Assembly (NCBI GenBank): GCA_017856435.1
Contig: JAFMFB010000013.1
Span: forward strand, 1-60,261
From: Burkholderiaceae bacterium
GTDB lineage: Bacteria; Pseudomonadota; Gammaproteobacteria; Burkholderiales; Burkholderiaceae_C
DNA length: 60,261 bases
Reading direction: 5' to 3'
Shown here: positions 30,002 through 39,248 of the stretch, one piece after another
Layout of the letters: each line of letters opens with the position of its first letter
Position numbering within the stretch: position 1 is the stretch's first letter
The notes under the pieces: model-generated
The model's database searches: none
Told to the model about the DNA's origin: nothing
What the model saw: the letters and a program-made list of their open reading frames with translations, nothing else
Program-made: the position numbers and the translations under genes

Positions 30002-30988
30002 ATGAGCAAAATGCCCGTTCGAGTTGCCGTTACCGGCGCCGCTGGCCAGATCGGTTACGCCCTGCTGTTTCGCATTGCATCCGGTGAGATGCTGGGCAAG
30101 GACCAGCCTGTGATCCTGCAATTGCTCGAAATCCCCGATGAAAAAGCCCAGAAGGCCCTGAAGGGTGTCATGATGGAATTGGAGGACTGTGCATTTCCGC
30201 TGTTGTCGGGAATGACGGCTCACAGTGACCCGATGACGGCTTTCAAAGATGCCGATTACGCCTTGTTGGTTGGCTCCAGGCCGCGTGGCCCAGGTATGGA
30301 GCGTGCTGAGTTGCTGTCTATCAACGGCCAGATTTTTATAGCGCAAGGAAAGGCACTCAATGCAGTCGCCAGCCGAAATGTCAAGGTTCTGGTGGTTGGT
30401 AACCCTGCCAATACCAATGCTTTCATCGCGATGAAATCTGCGCCAGATCTGCCGCGTAAAAATTTCACGGCGATGTTACGGCTGGATCACAACCGGGCGC
30501 TCTCTCAAATCGCTGCCAAAACGGGCAAGGCAGTCGCTGACATCGAGAAGCTCTGCGTCTGGGGTAACCACTCGCCAACCATGTACGCCGATTATCGCTT
30601 TGCCACAGTGGGTGGGGATGCCGTCAAATCCCTAATCAACGACCAAGTTTGGAATGAAACGGTTTTTCTGCCCACCGTAGGCAAGCGCGGTGCTGCGATC
30701 ATCGATGCGCGTGGTCTGTCTTCAGCGGCCTCTGCTGCCAATGCCGCCATTGACCACATGCGGGACTGGGCACTGGGCACCCAGGGCAAGTGGGTCACCA
30801 TGGGAATTCCCTCGGATGGTCAGTACGGCATTCCCAAGGACATCATGTTTGGCATGCCTGTAATCTGCGCCAATGGTGAATACAAGGTTGTGGAAGGTCT
30901 GGACATTGATGACTTCAGCCGAAAGTGCATTGATAAGACCCTGGCCGAACTGCAGGGTGAGCAAGACGGTGTGAAGCACCTTTTGTAG
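30002..30988 (+). CDS. mdh: Malate dehydrogenase
   Basis: NAD-dependent malate-oxaloacetate interconversion in the TCA cycle. 328 residues, the LDH/cytosolic-MDH-like bacterial type. Motifs: [15 protein letters not shown] (nucleotide fold), [26 protein letters not shown] and the catalytic His in [11 protein letters not shown]. The start is ATG at 30002 with CAGGAGT 9 nt upstream; the upstream in-frame residues lie in the leader. A 7-bp hairpin (31014-31037) follows the stop. Confidence 0.97.
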   Translation: MSKMPVRVAVTGAAGQIGYALLFRIASGEMLGKDQPVILQLLEIPDEKAQKALKGVMMELEDCAFPLLSGMTAHSDPMTAFKDADYALLVGSRPRGPGMERAELLSINGQIFIAQGKALNAVASRNVKVLVVGNPANTNAFIAMKSAPDLPRKNFTAMLRLDHNRALSQIAAKTGKAVADIEKLCVWGNHSPTMYADYRFATVGGDAVKSLINDQVWNETVFLPTVGKRGAAIIDARGLSSAASAANAAIDHMRDWALGTQGKWVTMGIPSDGQYGIPKDIMFGMPVICANGEYKVVEGLDIDDFSRKCIDKTLAELQGEQDGVKHLL

Positions 30989-31013
30989 AGCGTGCAGCGC
31001 GATTTCCAAGGCG

Positions 31014-31037
31014 GGTAAATTTCTGACCGGATTTACC
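31014..31037. repeat. Small inverted repeat between mdh and the CitE-like gene
   Basis: GGTAAAT (31014-31020) and ATTTACC (31031-31037) flank a 10-nt loop. No T run follows, so it is a weak terminator candidate at most; it might be an RNA-stabilising hairpin or an operator. Confidence 0.4.
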
Positions 31038-31066
31038 TAAAAACATCGCAAAGGCCAAATTTTTTA

Positions 31067-32098
31067 ATGCATCCGCGTGACGTTTTATTGGGGGCTCAGG
31101 CTGGTGCTGTGTCACTGCCCGTTTGTGACCATTACAGCGGCGTTGAGCAGCGGATGCGAAAAAGCCTGCAACTGCAGGCTGAAATGATTGCTGAATTTGG
31201 TACTTGCGTTTTTGACGCATCGCTTGACTGTGAAGACGGCGCTCCCGTCGGCGGCGAAATGGACCATGCGCAACTGGTTGCTGGGCTGGCGCAGGAGGCA
31301 TACCATCAGGCGAGTACCAAGAAGCTGCCTGCATCGCCTCGGGTGGCTGTTCGATTGCATCCAGTTGATCACCCCTGCTTTGACCTTGATGTGGATACCG
31401 TAGTAAGTGCGGCCGCCAGGGAACTTTGTCATCTGATGATCCCCAAGGTGGAGTCAGTGGCTGATATTGAAAAAGCTGTAAAGGCTGTGGATGCCGCAGC
31501 AAAAAAAGCCGGTCGTCTTGAACCCTTGCCTATTCAGGTATTGCTTGAATCCCCTGCAGCCGTCCACCGTGCATTTGACATTGCTGCTCACCCCAGGGTT
31601 CAGTCGATCAGCTTTGGATTGATGGATTTTGTCTCTGCGCACGCTGGCGCAATTCCGGACAGTGCCATGAGTTCTCGACTCGATGGTAGCGAACCAGGGC
31701 AATTCAGCCATCCCCACGTTGTTCGGGCTAAGCTGGAAATCGCCGCTGCGTGCCATGCCCATGGCAAGGTCCCGTCTCATTGTGTTGTGACTGAATTCAA
31801 TGACCATCAAGCCATCAGCCTGGCAGCTAAAAAGGCAGGACGTGAGTTTGGTTTCACGCGGATGTGGAGCATTCACCCCAATCAGATCCGACCTATTCTG
31901 GAAGCTCTTGCACCCAGCGCGGCAGATATCGAGCGGGCGGCAGCACTGACCGAAGCGGCGCAAGCAGCTCAGTGGGCACCAGTTAGTTTTGAAGGCCAGC
32001 TGCATGACCGTGCCAGCTATCGTTATTTCTGGCAAGTGCTGGAGCGGGCTCACCAGACCGGCAGAGAGTTACCGAATTCGGTGAAGGCGTTTTTCTGA
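31067..32098 (+). CDS. HpcH/HpaI aldolase / citrate lyase beta (CitE-like) family protein
   Basis: CoA-ester lyase/aldolase superfamily; exact substrate unknown. 343 residues. Active-site segments include the acidic SLDCEDGAP, VRLHPVDHPC, the metal-ligand Glu in MIPKVES, and SFGLMDFVSAHAG, all positioned as in CitE/malyl-CoA lyase-like enzymes. Citrate-lyase alpha and gamma subunits are absent, so a true citrate lyase is unlikely; malyl-, citramalyl- or methylmalyl-CoA-type chemistry fits better. It lies between mdh and acnB, suggesting a link to C4/C5 acid metabolism. Confidence 0.82.
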   Translation: MHPRDVLLGAQAGAVSLPVCDHYSGVEQRMRKSLQLQAEMIAEFGTCVFDASLDCEDGAPVGGEMDHAQLVAGLAQEAYHQASTKKLPASPRVAVRLHPVDHPCFDLDVDTVVSAAARELCHLMIPKVESVADIEKAVKAVDAAAKKAGRLEPLPIQVLLESPAAVHRAFDIAAHPRVQSISFGLMDFVSAHAGAIPDSAMSSRLDGSEPGQFSHPHVVRAKLEIAAACHAHGKVPSHCVVTEFNDHQAISLAAKKAGREFGFTRMWSIHPNQIRPILEALAPSAADIERAAALTEAAQAAQWAPVSFEGQLHDRASYRYFWQVLERAHQTGRELPNSVKAFF

Positions 32099-32121
32099 AT
32101 TTGAAAGTCAACGACGGCACC

Positions 32122-32706
32122 ATGAAACTCCTGGCCTTACTGCTTGTTTTGCTTTTGTTCCAAAACGGGTTGCCAGCTATGGCTCAGACCAACCAGCCTA
32201 TCAAAAAGTCGATCCAACCCGCCAAAAAGACAGTGCAAAAGTCCAGCCGGATAACACCCAAGCGCCAGCCTGTAACACCGGTCGTGGTCCAACCCCCGGT
32301 TCTTCCGCTCATCCCGCTGGGTGAGGCTGAGCTGGAATTGGCCAAACTGGTGTTTGTGGGGCGCCTACCCTGTGAAAATCGTAGTTGGGTGACAGTCGAG
32401 AGTTCTCCGCACGGTCCGGGGTACTTTCAGCTGCGCACAGATAACCTGACCTACCACATGGCGCCCGTTGCGACCACAACCGGTGCTATCAGGTTGGAGG
32501 ATCGGCGCGCGCAGGTCACCTGGTTGCAGTTGGCCAACAAATCAATGCTTGTCAGTGACAAGTTGGGAAGGCGTCTGGTGGATGCGTGCATGAACCCGGA
32601 CCAGATCCAATTTGCTCAGGAAATGGTAGAGCGTCCTCGGCCGTCGGTCCTGGATCCAGAACCCGAACCAGCACCAACTTCTGAGGGCGCAGTTGCCCAG
32701 CGATGA
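32122..32706 (+). CDS. Small secreted protein, possibly with an MliC-like fold
   Basis: 194 residues from the ATG at 32122, which begins a clear signal peptide (MKLLALLLVLLLFQ, probable cleavage after PAMA). A Lys/Pro-rich, basic linker (about 25-65) follows. Then comes a compact domain (about 75-180) with two Cys (LPCENRSW and LVDACMNP) that could form a disulfide. The order Cys, TTGAIRLED, VTWLQLANKSML, Cys is reminiscent of MliC/PliC lysozyme inhibitors, but this is pattern resemblance only. A TTG at 32101 is the alternative start. It lies 23 nt after the CitE-like gene and 30 nt before acnB, so it is probably co-transcribed with both. Confidence 0.7.
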   Translation: MKLLALLLVLLLFQNGLPAMAQTNQPIKKSIQPAKKTVQKSSRITPKRQPVTPVVVQPPVLPLIPLGEAELELAKLVFVGRLPCENRSWVTVESSPHGPGYFQLRTDNLTYHMAPVATTTGAIRLEDRRAQVTWLQLANKSMLVSDKLGRRLVDACMNPDQIQFAQEMVERPRPSVLDPEPEPAPTSEGAVAQR

Positions 32707-32736
32707 ATTTTTTGGAATATTTCTCAAGGAGTCCCC

Positions 32737-35328
32737 ATGTTAAAAGAGTACCGTGCCCATGTTGCTGAGCGTGCTGCACTTGGAATACCTGCTTTGCCCC
32801 TGACTGCCAAACAAACGGCTGAGTTGATCGATTTGCTGAAAAACCCGCCTGCCGGTGAAGAGGCCTTGCTGGTAGAACTGATCACTTATCGGGTTCCGGC
32901 CGGGGTTGACGATGCCGCCAAGGTCAAGGCCAGTTACCTTGCTGCTGTGGCGCATGGCAAGGAGCAGTGTGCGCTGATCAGTCGGGAAAAAGCGACCGAA
33001 TTGCTGGGCACCATGCTGGGGGGGTACAACCTATCCCCGCTGATCGAACTGCTGGATGATGCCCTGGTGGGTGGGGTTGCCGCCCAAGGTCTCAAAACAA
33101 CCTTACTGATGTTTGATCAGTTCCACGATGTGCAGGAAAAGGCTGAAAAAGGAAATGCTAATGCGCAGGCCGTTCTCAAAAGCTGGGCCGATGCCGAATG
33201 GTTTACCAGTCGCCCCGAGGTTCCTCAAAGCATGACAGTTACCGTCTTCAAGGTGCCCGGTGAGACAAACACTGATGATTTATCTCCTGCGCCCGATGCC
33301 TGGAGTCGACCGGACATCCCACTGCATGCACTGGCCATGTTGAAGAACAAACGCGAGGGCGCCCCCTTTCAGCCGGAAGAAGACGGAAAGCGTGGACCGA
33401 TCAAGTTCATCACTGACTTAGCAGCCAAAGGCAACCTAGTGGCGTATGTCGGCGATGTCGTCGGCACGGGTTCATCGCGTAAATCTGCCACCAACAGTGT
33501 TCTATGGTTTACCGGAAAGGATATTCCTTTCGTTCCCAACAAGCGCTTTGGCGGGGTCTGCCTTGGCAGCAAGATTGCGCCTATCTTCTACAACACCATG
33601 GAAGATGCCGGGGCCTTGCCGATTGAGCTGGATGTTAGCCAGATGAATATGGGAGACGTGATCGAACTGCGACCCTACGAGGGCAAGGCACTCAAGGAGG
33701 GCAAGGTCATTGCCGAATTTTCGGTGCGAAGTGATGTCCTGTTTGATGAGGTCAGGGCCGGTGGACGGATCCCTCTGATCATCGGACGAGGCCTTACGGC
33801 CAAGGCTCGGGAGGCCCTAGGGTTGCCGCCTTCGACCCTGTTTCGCCTGCCCAGCAGCCCGACTGCAAAATCCAAAGGGTTTACTTTGGCGCAGAAAATG
33901 GTGGGCCGCGCGTGTGGTCTGGCCGAAGGACAGGGTGTCCTGCCGGGCACTTACTGCGAGCCCCGCATGACCTCGGTGGGGTCGCAAGACACCACTGGAA
34001 CCATGACCCGTGATGAATTGAAAGACCTGGCCTGCCTGGGTTTTAGCGCTGATCTGGTCATGCAGTCCTTCTGTCATACCGCTGCCTATCCCAAACCCGT
34101 TGATGTCAAGATGCACCACGAACTCCCCGAGTTCATGAGCAACCGCGGAGGAATCTCGCTTCGTCCAGGCGATGGCATCATCCATTCCTGGCTTAACCGG
34201 ATGCTCTTGCCCGACACTGTTGGCACCGGTGGCGACAGCCATACCAGGTTTCCGATTGGTATTTCATTTCCGGCCGGATCCGGCTTGGTTGCGTTTGCTG
34301 CCGCTACCGGGGTGATGCCGCTGGACATGCCTGAATCTGTCCTGGTGCGCTTCAAGGGAACAATGCAGCCCGGCGTCACCCTGCGTGACCTTGTGCATGC
34401 CATTCCTCTCTATGCGATCAAGCAGGGACTTCTGACGGTTGAAAAGAAAGGCAAGAAAAACATTTTTTCTGGCCGAATTCTCGAAATTGAAGGCTTGCCA
34501 GATTTGAAAATCGAGCAAGCCTTTGAACTCGCCGACGCCTCTGCCGAGCGGTCTGCTGCCGGATGTACTGTGGCGCTGAACAAAGAACCTGTCATCGAGT
34601 ACCTCAACAGCAATATTGTGTTGCTCAAGAACCTGATTGCCCAAGGCTACCATGATGAACGTACGATTGCCCGAAGGATCAAAGCCATGCAAGCCTGGCT
34701 TGCCAAGCCAGAGCTGCTCAAGGCTGACAAGGACGCTGAATACGCTGCAGTCCTTGAAATCGATTTAAATGGAATTACCGAGCCGATTGTCTGTTGCCCC
34801 AATGATCCAGATGACGCAAAAACGCTGTCTGATGTTGCGGGAGCGACCATTGATGAGGTGTTCATTGGATCCTGCATGACCAACATTGGCCACTTCCGCG
34901 CGGCTTCTAAATTACTTGAAGGCAAGCGCGATATTCCCGTCAAGTTATGGCTTGCGCCACCTACCAAGATGGATCAGCGGCAACTGTCGGAAGAGGGGCA
35001 CTATGGTGTATTTGGTCAGGCTGGTGCCCGCATGGAAATGCCCGGTTGTTCCCTGTGTATGGGAAATCAGGCGCAGGTCAAGGAAGGCGCCACGGTCATG
35101 TCGACCAGTACCCGCAATTTCCCCAACCGGCTGGGAAAAAACACCAATGTCTATCTGGGATCCGCTGAACTGGCTGCGATTTGCTCGAAGTTGGGTCGCA
35201 TCCCTAGCCGTCAGGAGTATTTGACTGACATTGGTGTGCTCAATGCCAACGGGGACAAGATCTACAAGTACATGAACTTCGATCAAATCGAGGATTACAA
35301 GGATACCGCCCGAGCCGTTGAGGTTTAA
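32737..35328 (+). CDS. acnB: Bifunctional aconitate hydratase 2 / 2-methylisocitrate dehydratase
   Basis: Isomerises citrate to isocitrate; AcnB can also act in the methylcitrate cycle. 863 residues in the AcnB order: N-terminal HEAT-like domain (1-160), swivel domain (about 165-380), then the catalytic domains. The cluster Cys lie in [11 protein letters not shown] (about residue 711) and [11 protein letters not shown] (about 770). AAGGAG lies 6 nt upstream of the ATG. With mdh, sdhCDAB and gltA nearby, it forms part of a TCA-cycle block. Confidence 0.98.
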   Translation: MLKEYRAHVAERAALGIPALPLTAKQTAELIDLLKNPPAGEEALLVELITYRVPAGVDDAAKVKASYLAAVAHGKEQCALISREKATELLGTMLGGYNLSPLIELLDDALVGGVAAQGLKTTLLMFDQFHDVQEKAEKGNANAQAVLKSWADAEWFTSRPEVPQSMTVTVFKVPGETNTDDLSPAPDAWSRPDIPLHALAMLKNKREGAPFQPEEDGKRGPIKFITDLAAKGNLVAYVGDVVGTGSSRKSATNSVLWFTGKDIPFVPNKRFGGVCLGSKIAPIFYNTMEDAGALPIELDVSQMNMGDVIELRPYEGKALKEGKVIAEFSVRSDVLFDEVRAGGRIPLIIGRGLTAKAREALGLPPSTLFRLPSSPTAKSKGFTLAQKMVGRACGLAEGQGVLPGTYCEPRMTSVGSQDTTGTMTRDELKDLACLGFSADLVMQSFCHTAAYPKPVDVKMHHELPEFMSNRGGISLRPGDGIIHSWLNRMLLPDTVGTGGDSHTRFPIGISFPAGSGLVAFAAATGVMPLDMPESVLVRFKGTMQPGVTLRDLVHAIPLYAIKQGLLTVEKKGKKNIFSGRILEIEGLPDLKIEQAFELADASAERSAAGCTVALNKEPVIEYLNSNIVLLKNLIAQGYHDERTIARRIKAMQAWLAKPELLKADKDAEYAAVLEIDLNGITEPIVCCPNDPDDAKTLSDVAGATIDEVFIGSCMTNIGHFRAASKLLEGKRDIPVKLWLAPPTKMDQRQLSEEGHYGVFGQAGARMEMPGCSLCMGNQAQVKEGATVMSTSTRNFPNRLGKNTNVYLGSAELAAICSKLGRIPSRQEYLTDIGVLNANGDKIYKYMNFDQIEDYKDTARAVEV

Positions 35329-35345
35329 GTTTTTGACCAGTCGCT

Positions 35346-35429
35346 AACCAGAAGCTGCGCCTGTCGCCTTTGCGCACTCGTTTCTGGTTGGTTGGATAAC
35401 TGATTGGTCGTTCTCAACTTTGAAAGTTG
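35346..35429. promoter_or_regulatory. Structured gap between acnB and the phosphate-transport genes
   Basis: Two inverted repeats lie in the 212-bp gap. AACCAGAA (35346-35353) pairs with TTCTGGTT (35382-35389), enclosing an inner GCGC...GCGC stem, which may fold as the acnB 3' end. CAACTTT-G-AAAGTTG (35415-35429) is a near-continuous palindrome that may be an operator. Neither has a T run, and no PhoB box is obvious. Confidence 0.45.
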
Positions 35430-35540
35430 CAGCTTGACTGGCCGGACTGGGCGGCGTGACCTTCAACGCTCTGAGATAAACTGGGGGCGTGACATTTAGG
35501 GATAGCGCCCTCTCACAAGTATTCAAATTAGGAGACCTCG

Positions 35541-36188
35541 ATGCTGTTTGCCAAACTCATGCCACGCGATGGCAGTTTTTTTGAACTATTCAACCAGCAT
35601 GCCGACCGTATTGTCGAAGCCGCACGTGCTTTTTCGCTGTTGGTGGAACACTACAACGATCTGACCTTACGTGAGCAGCACAATCGGGATGTCGACAGTG
35701 CCGAACGTGCAGCCGACCGGATTACGCACGAAGTCAATCGGGCTTTGCACAGGACATTCATCACACCGATTGACCGCGAGCAGATTCATAACCTGATCAA
35801 TACCCTGGATGACGTGGCCGATCTACTCCAGGACTCAGCTGAGACCATGGCCCTTTATGACGTTCGTCACATGACTGACGAAATCGCACGTCTGACCGAC
35901 CTAAGTGTCAAATGCTGTGAACGCGTCAAGGATGCCGTCAACATGCTGGGCAACATTGCTGATCCAAAAACAGCCGAAGCGGCGCTGAAAACCTGTGAGG
36001 AAATCGACCGCTTGGAGTCCGATGCTGATCGGGTGATGCGAAATGCCATGAGCAAGCTGTTTCGTGAAGAGCCCGATGTGCGCGAGGTAATCAAGCTCAA
36101 GGCGATCTATGAGTTGCTTGAAACAGTGACAGATAAGTGTGAGGACGTTGCCAACCAGATCGAGGGCATCGTCCTCGAGAATTCCTAA
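35541..36188 (+). CDS. DUF47 / PhoU-like phosphate transport accessory protein
   Basis: 215-residue, largely helical cytoplasmic protein of the DUF47 (Pit accessory, YkaA) family, thought to modulate the adjacent Pit transporter. PhoU-like acidic motifs are visible, for example LINTLDDVADLLQDSAE and EEIDRLESDADRVMR. AGGAGA precedes the ATG at 35541. Fifteen nt before pit, so co-expressed with it. Confidence 0.93.
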   Translation: MLFAKLMPRDGSFFELFNQHADRIVEAARAFSLLVEHYNDLTLREQHNRDVDSAERAADRITHEVNRALHRTFITPIDREQIHNLINTLDDVADLLQDSAETMALYDVRHMTDEIARLTDLSVKCCERVKDAVNMLGNIADPKTAEAALKTCEEIDRLESDADRVMRNAMSKLFREEPDVREVIKLKAIYELLETVTDKCEDVANQIEGIVLENS

Positions 36189-36202
36189 TAGGGCAACGTC
36201 AC

Positions 36203-37213
36203 ATGGAAGGCATCCAAAGCGCCCTGTGGGTGATCATTTTGCTGGTGTTTCTGGCGCTGGCTTTTGACTTCATGAACGGTTTTCATGACGCGGCCAATTC
36301 AATTGCTACCGTCGTCTCGACCGGGGTCTTGCGTCCTGGACAAGCCGTTCTGTTTGCCGCCTTTTTTAACTTTGTTGCAATCTTCATTTTTCATCTCAGT
36401 GTGGCCGCCACCGTCGGCAAGGGGATTGTCCAGCCCGGTGTTGTCGACACCCACGTGGTCTTTGGAGCCTTGATTGGCGCCATTACCTGGAATTTCATTA
36501 CCTGGTACTACGGAATTCCCAGCAGCTCCTCGCATGCCCTTATCGGTGGAATTGTGGGCGCTGTCATCGGAAAGGCCGGGACGGATGTCCTTTTGTCCGC
36601 AGGCATCATGAAGACTGTCATCTTCATTTTCGTGTCTCCATTGCTTGGTTTTCTATTGGGCTCCCTGATGATGTTGTTGGTGGCCTGGGTGTTTCGAAGG
36701 GCCTCCCCATCCCGCGTGGATGGATGGTTTCGTCGTCTCCAACTGGTATCGGCTGGCGCCTATAGCCTAGGGCATGGCGGCAATGATGCTCAAAAGACCA
36801 TTGGCATCATCTGGATGTTGCTGGTAGCGACCGGTTATGTCACATCGACGGAGGCTTCGCCTCCTGCATGGGTTATCGTGTCTTGCTATATGGCCATTGC
36901 CCTGGGGACCATGTTTGGTGGCTGGCGCATTGTCAAAACCATGGGCCAGAAAATCACCAAACTCAAGCCAGTTGGAGGTTTTTGTGCTGAAACAGGCGGT
37001 GCCATGACTTTGTTTTTGGCCACCATGCTGGGAATACCAGTTTCCACAACTCATACCATCACAGGTTCAATTGTCGGGGTTGGTTCCGCCCAACGTGCCA
37101 GTGCAGTGCGTTGGGGGGTTGCGGGCAACATCGTCTGGGCCTGGATTTTCACCATTCCAGCCAGCGCTTTTGTGGCCATCGTGGCCTACTGGGTCAGTCT
37201 CAAATTATTTTGA
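36203..37213 (+). CDS. pit: Low-affinity inorganic phosphate transporter
   Basis: Proton- or metal-coupled phosphate symporter of the inner membrane (PiT family). 336 residues, about ten membrane segments. The two inverted signature repeats are present: FDFMNGFHDAANSIATVVST near the N-terminus and SLGHGGNDAQKTIGI in the second half. Paired with the DUF47 gene, the standard arrangement. Confidence 0.95.
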   Translation: MEGIQSALWVIILLVFLALAFDFMNGFHDAANSIATVVSTGVLRPGQAVLFAAFFNFVAIFIFHLSVAATVGKGIVQPGVVDTHVVFGALIGAITWNFITWYYGIPSSSSHALIGGIVGAVIGKAGTDVLLSAGIMKTVIFIFVSPLLGFLLGSLMMLLVAWVFRRASPSRVDGWFRRLQLVSAGAYSLGHGGNDAQKTIGIIWMLLVATGYVTSTEASPPAWVIVSCYMAIALGTMFGGWRIVKTMGQKITKLKPVGGFCAETGGAMTLFLATMLGIPVSTTHTITGSIVGVGSAQRASAVRWGVAGNIVWAWIFTIPASAFVAIVAYWVSLKLF

Positions 37214-37292
37214 CGACATAAGCCGTTGAACCTGTTGAGTTTGATGTGGCAATGCCCTGCCAAATCATCACACCTGACCCTGGGGCCGCACC

Positions 37293-37739
37293 TTATTGGC
37301 TGATACGCAGACCTTCCTGAACCTGGTATTCAAAATAACGCTGAAAACTGAAAGCCAGACTGGCCAACAGCACAGCGGTGCCTATGAGCAAGGCGCTGGC
37401 GACAGCCCCGATTGTCAGCCAGTTGGTTCTGCCGGGTGGCGCATCTGGTGACGCGCTTGTATTGAATTTTGCATTCCATCGGTCCGGCGACATCAGTCCG
37501 TAGACGATGGCATTCAGTGCGCAACCGGCGATGGTGAAGCCAAGCAGTGGAACCAAAAGCCAACTCAGGAAATCGTCAAGTCCAAACCGGGTGATGCGCT
37601 GTAGGCCATACATGCCCAGGAGCGTCGGCAAGGGCAACAGCCAACCGATGAAGTCGGACAAGCCGAACAGGTAGAAGCGGTGCAGGCCCAGGGGTCCGAA
37701 AATAAATGTCAGCCATGCGGCCAGAGTTTTGTTTTTCAT
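37293..37739 (-). CDS. TM2-like membrane protein
   Basis: 148 residues, function unknown. The N-terminus matches the TM2 pattern: AAWLTFIFGPLGLHRFYLFG with further hydrophobic segments near residues 30-45 and 58-80. A polar linker and a fourth membrane segment (about 112-135) follow. Starts one nt past the GNAT gene on the same strand, so the two are probably co-transcribed. Confidence 0.75.
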   Translation of the reverse strand: MKNKTLAAWLTFIFGPLGLHRFYLFGLSDFIGWLLPLPTLLGMYGLQRITRFGLDDFLSWLLVPLLGFTIAGCALNAIVYGLMSPDRWNAKFNTSASPDAPPGRTNWLTIGAVASALLIGTAVLLASLAFSFQRYFEYQVQEGLRISQ

Positions 37740-37740
37740 G

Positions 37741-38277
37741 TCAAGAAGATGTCTGATTCGTAGGTGGTTTCAAATCTCCAGATCCAAGCGTGATTTCCAT
37801 CAGGACAGTATCGAGCCAGCGATCAAACTTCCACCCCGTAGCCCGAAGTCTGCCCGCCGGCGCAAATCCACACGCCTGATGCACCCCTATGGAGCTGAAA
37901 TTTGAGGAGTCTCCAATGACTGCGATCATCTTGCGCATGCCGGATTGCTCGGCGCGCACCAACAGTTCAGACAACAGTGCCCGACCCAGCCCAAGCCCCT
38001 GGGCGTCTTGACGCATATAAATTGAGTCCTCTGCGGCATACCGGTACGCTGGGCGAGGGCGAAACCAGTTGCAGTAAGCATAGCCTATGACTTTTCCCAT
38101 CGTCTCGCACACAAGCCAGGGCAGCCCGCGACTGGTTACCTCCTTGAAGCGGGCGGTCATATCTGCAAGGCTGGGGGGGTCTATTTCAAAAGTGCCGGTA
38201 CCGTTTTGGACGTGCCAGCCATAAATTTCGGTAATGGCGGGCAGATCCTGCTCTTGGCATGATCGAATGGTTGGCAT
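37741..38277 (-). CDS. GNAT N-acetyltransferase, phosphinothricin acetyltransferase-like
   Basis: 178 residues. Acetyl-CoA-binding motif A appears as RQDAQGLGLGRALLSELL; AVIGDSSNFSSIGVHQACGF matches the Pat/Bar subgroup. The natural substrate is unknown; relatives acetylate methionine sulfoximine/sulfone or phosphinothricin. Its start codon lies on top of the divergent rpsP promoter -35 region, so expression of the two may interfere. Confidence 0.88.
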   Translation of the reverse strand: MPTIRSCQEQDLPAITEIYGWHVQNGTGTFEIDPPSLADMTARFKEVTSRGLPWLVCETMGKVIGYAYCNWFRPRPAYRYAAEDSIYMRQDAQGLGLGRALLSELLVRAEQSGMRKMIAVIGDSSNFSSIGVHQACGFAPAGRLRATGWKFDRWLDTVLMEITLGSGDLKPPTNQTSS

Positions 38278-38297
38278 TTTTCCAAAAAAGATATAAT
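38271..38297 (+). promoter_or_regulatory. Probable promoter of the rpsP-rimM-trmD-rplS operon
   Basis: Perfect -10 TATAAT (38292-38297) with TTGGCA (38271-38276) 15 nt upstream, a short spacer. It leaves a leader of about 100 nt before rpsP. The -35 overlaps the start codon of the divergent GNAT gene. Confidence 0.6.
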
Positions 38298-38406
38298 TAT
38301 GGGTTCATTCAGTGTGTCGCTGGCCGGGTGGCCATGTCGCGTGTCTCAACATTGGATAGAAATAGCTTCACGGCTGGGATCATTCCCAAACACCAAAGGA
38401 TAAATC

Positions 38407-38661
38407 ATGGTCGTTATTCGACTTTCTCGCGGAGGTGCGAAAGCCCGTCCGTTTTTCAACATCGTGGTTGCTGACAAGCGGGTTCGGCGTGACGGTCGCT
38501 TTATCGAGCGCATTGGTTTTTACAACCCAATTGCCGCGTCGGGCGAAGAGAGCCTGCGCATTGCGCAAGATCGCATGACCTATTGGAAAAGTGTCGGCGC
38601 TCAGACTTCGGACACAGTTGAGCGTCTGTTGAAGCAGGCTACCCAAAAAACGGCGGCCTGA
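38407..38661 (+). CDS. rpsP: 30S ribosomal protein S16
   Basis: 84-residue ribosomal protein needed for 30S assembly. Family start [18 protein letters not shown], then [28 protein letters not shown] precedes the ATG. First gene of the conserved rpsP-rimM-trmD-rplS operon. Confidence 0.98.
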   Translation: MVVIRLSRGGAKARPFFNIVVADKRVRRDGRFIERIGFYNPIAASGEESLRIAQDRMTYWKSVGAQTSDTVERLLKQATQKTAA

Positions 38662-38665
38662 GCTC

Positions 38666-39232
38666 GTGATCGCAGGCCTCGAACCTGCTGAATTGCCTGC
38701 TGATGCTGTGGAAGTAGGCACAATTCTTGATGCCTGGGGCATCAAAGGCTGGTTCAAGGTCTCGTCCTACAGCGCCTCACCAGAGGCGCTGTTTTCTTCC
38801 AAGCGCTGGTATCTGATGCCCGCTGAAAAAGGTCCCAGGGGCTTTAGTGGTGTTGCATTGCTTCGAATCAGTACAGCCCGGGAGCATTCTGAGGGTTTGG
38901 TAGCCAGCGCTCAGGAGTTCACCGATCGATCTCAAGCCGAGATATTGCGCGGAGCGCGGATTTTCATTCCTCGGTCCAGTTTTCCCACGCCGGATACAGA
39001 CGAGTTCTATTGGGTTGATCTTATTGGCCTGGAAGTCGTCAATCGCGAGGGTCTGTCATTAGGTAGGGTCAAGGATTTTTTGGCCACCGGTCCACAGACG
39101 GTGATGGTAGTGAGCTTTGAGCAGCAAGGTAAACAATCCGAGCGAATGATTCCCTTCGTCTCAGCTTATGTCGATGCCGTCGATCTCGCGGCGCGGCGCA
39201 TTACTGTTGATTGGCAGCCGGATTACCTTTAA
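38666..39232 (+). CDS. rimM: Ribosome maturation factor RimM
   Basis: Assists 30S maturation by binding S19/16S rRNA. 188 residues: N-terminal RimM domain (VGTILDAWGIKGWFKV) and C-terminal PRC-barrel domain (FYWVDLIGLEVVN ... IPFVSAYVDAVD). The start is GTG at 38666, four nt after the rpsP stop; no ATG alternative precedes the conserved domain. Confidence 0.95.
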   Translation: MIAGLEPAELPADAVEVGTILDAWGIKGWFKVSSYSASPEALFSSKRWYLMPAEKGPRGFSGVALLRISTAREHSEGLVASAQEFTDRSQAEILRGARIFIPRSSFPTPDTDEFYWVDLIGLEVVNREGLSLGRVKDFLATGPQTVMVVSFEQQGKQSERMIPFVSAYVDAVDLAARRITVDWQPDYL

Positions 39233-39248
39233 CGGGTGACTGTATTTC

